Assembly: GCA_016199835.1 (NCBI GenBank)
Contig: JACQFX010000028.1
Location: 1-41,992, forward strand
Source of the DNA: Nitrosomonadales bacterium
Lineage (GTDB): Bacteria; Pseudomonadota; Gammaproteobacteria; Burkholderiales; Gallionellaceae
Length of the DNA: 41,992 bases
Direction of reading: 5' to 3'
A model generated the notes under the pieces. That model was not told where the DNA came from, made no database searches, and saw only the letters and a list, made by a program, of their open reading frames with translations. The translations under genes and the position numbers were made by a program. Shown in pieces: positions 41,756-41,992 of the stretch (the stretch's first letter is position 1; the number at the start of each line of letters is the position of its first letter).

Positions 41756-41820
41756 CGGGGAAGGGAGAAGAGAGAAGGTAGAAGGGTTTAACCCTTCCCT
41801 CTTCCCCCTTATCCCTTCTC
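41756..41820. repeat. Purine/pyrimidine imperfect palindrome between tuf and tRNA-Trp
   Basis: A purine-rich run (GGGAAGGGAGAAGAGAGAAGG) faces a pyrimidine-rich run (CCCTTCCCTCTTCCCCC) around a perfect core GAAGGGTT-T-AACCCTTC (41781-41797). It can form a long imperfect hairpin. It may act in processing of the tuf-tRNA transcript or be an old REP-like repeat. Confidence 0.5.
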
Positions 41821-41826
41821 ATTTCC

Positions 41827-41992
41827 TTACTCGATGATCTTCGCTACCACGCCCGCGCCGACGGTACGGCCACCTTCGCGGATCGCGAAGCGCAGACCTT
41901 CTTCCATCGCGATCGGGGCGATCAGTGCAACCGTCACCGATACGTTGTCGCCTGGCATCACCATCTCGGTGCCGGCCGGCAGTTCAACCGCG
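41827..41992 (-). CDS. tuf: Elongation factor Tu, C-terminal end (second copy, cut by the window)
   Basis: The last 54 codons of EF-Tu run from the window end to TAA at 41827-41829, reading [20 protein letters not shown] through AKIIE. It differs from the copy at 25551-25713 by a single synonymous base (41851 G against 25572 A). The rest of the gene is outside the window. The window stops at the base matching the deletion junction of the other copy. Two tuf copies, one before trpT-secE and one in the str operon, are normal for this group. Confidence 0.95.
   Translation of the reverse strand, partial: AVELPAGTEMVMPGDNVSVTVALIAPIAMEEGLRFAIREGGRTVGAGVVAKIIE

Overview
The window is a stretch of bacterial chromosome that looks betaproteobacterial. 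The evidence is the gene order (tuf-trpT-secE-nusG-rplKAJL-rpoBC running straight into the str, S10, spc and alpha clusters), the tol-pal operon joined to ruvCAB and queEC, and the protein sequences themselves. A Nitrosomonadales or Gallionellaceae-type organism is my best guess, but this rests on recall and no comparison was run. Almost every gene lies on the minus strand, so transcription runs from high to low coordinates.

Region 1 (1-922) is accessory DNA. It holds the 3' tail of an IS3-family transposase, then three tiny overlapping phage-like ORFs, each with its own Shine-Dalgarno (SD) sequence. The last has a C-terminus unlike the rest of its family. The block ends next to the 3' end of tRNA-Lys(TTT) at 923-998, a classic integration site.

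Region 2 (1063-10566) is one long minus-strand array read yebC, ruvC, ruvA, ruvB, ybgC, tolQ, tolR, tolA, tolB, pal, cpoB, queE, queC. It covers Holliday-junction processing, the Tol-Pal envelope machine and two steps of queuosine precursor synthesis. Many junctions are stop/start overlaps. Two copies of a dispersed double-hairpin repeat interrupt it, one upstream of cpoB and one between ruvC and ruvA. A 22-codon mini-ORF sits between tolQ and tolR.

Region 3 (10567-11590) is a plus-strand island. It has a consensus-like promoter with an inverted repeat over the -10, a small exported protein and an overlapping four-helix membrane protein. A bidirectional terminator, shared with the convergent ribosomal cluster, closes it.

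Region 4 (11601-41992) is the ribosomal and transcription super-cluster: partial tuf, tRNA-Trp, secE, nusG, rplKA, rplJL, rpoBC, rpsLG, fusA, tuf, the S10 operon, the spc operon and the alpha operon down to rplQ. Three internal promoters (str, S10, spc) share a TAGA(A/G)T -10 box and a GC-rich discriminator with the tRNA-Lys promoter. Hairpins sit between rplA and rplJ, rplL and rpoB, in the str leader, in the spc leader and before rpsJ. Two short genes, rpmJ and rpmD, are present and intact.

The main anomaly is the tuf gene at 25548-26647. It lacks about 91 bp in domain III and is frameshifted. The window also ends inside the second tuf copy at exactly the base that corresponds to this deletion junction, which points to a repeat-induced assembly artefact more than to biology. 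I found no convincing undescribed defence, mobile or biosynthetic system. The best candidates for new biology are the small plus-strand pair at 10789-11537 and the RNA switch-like leaders.
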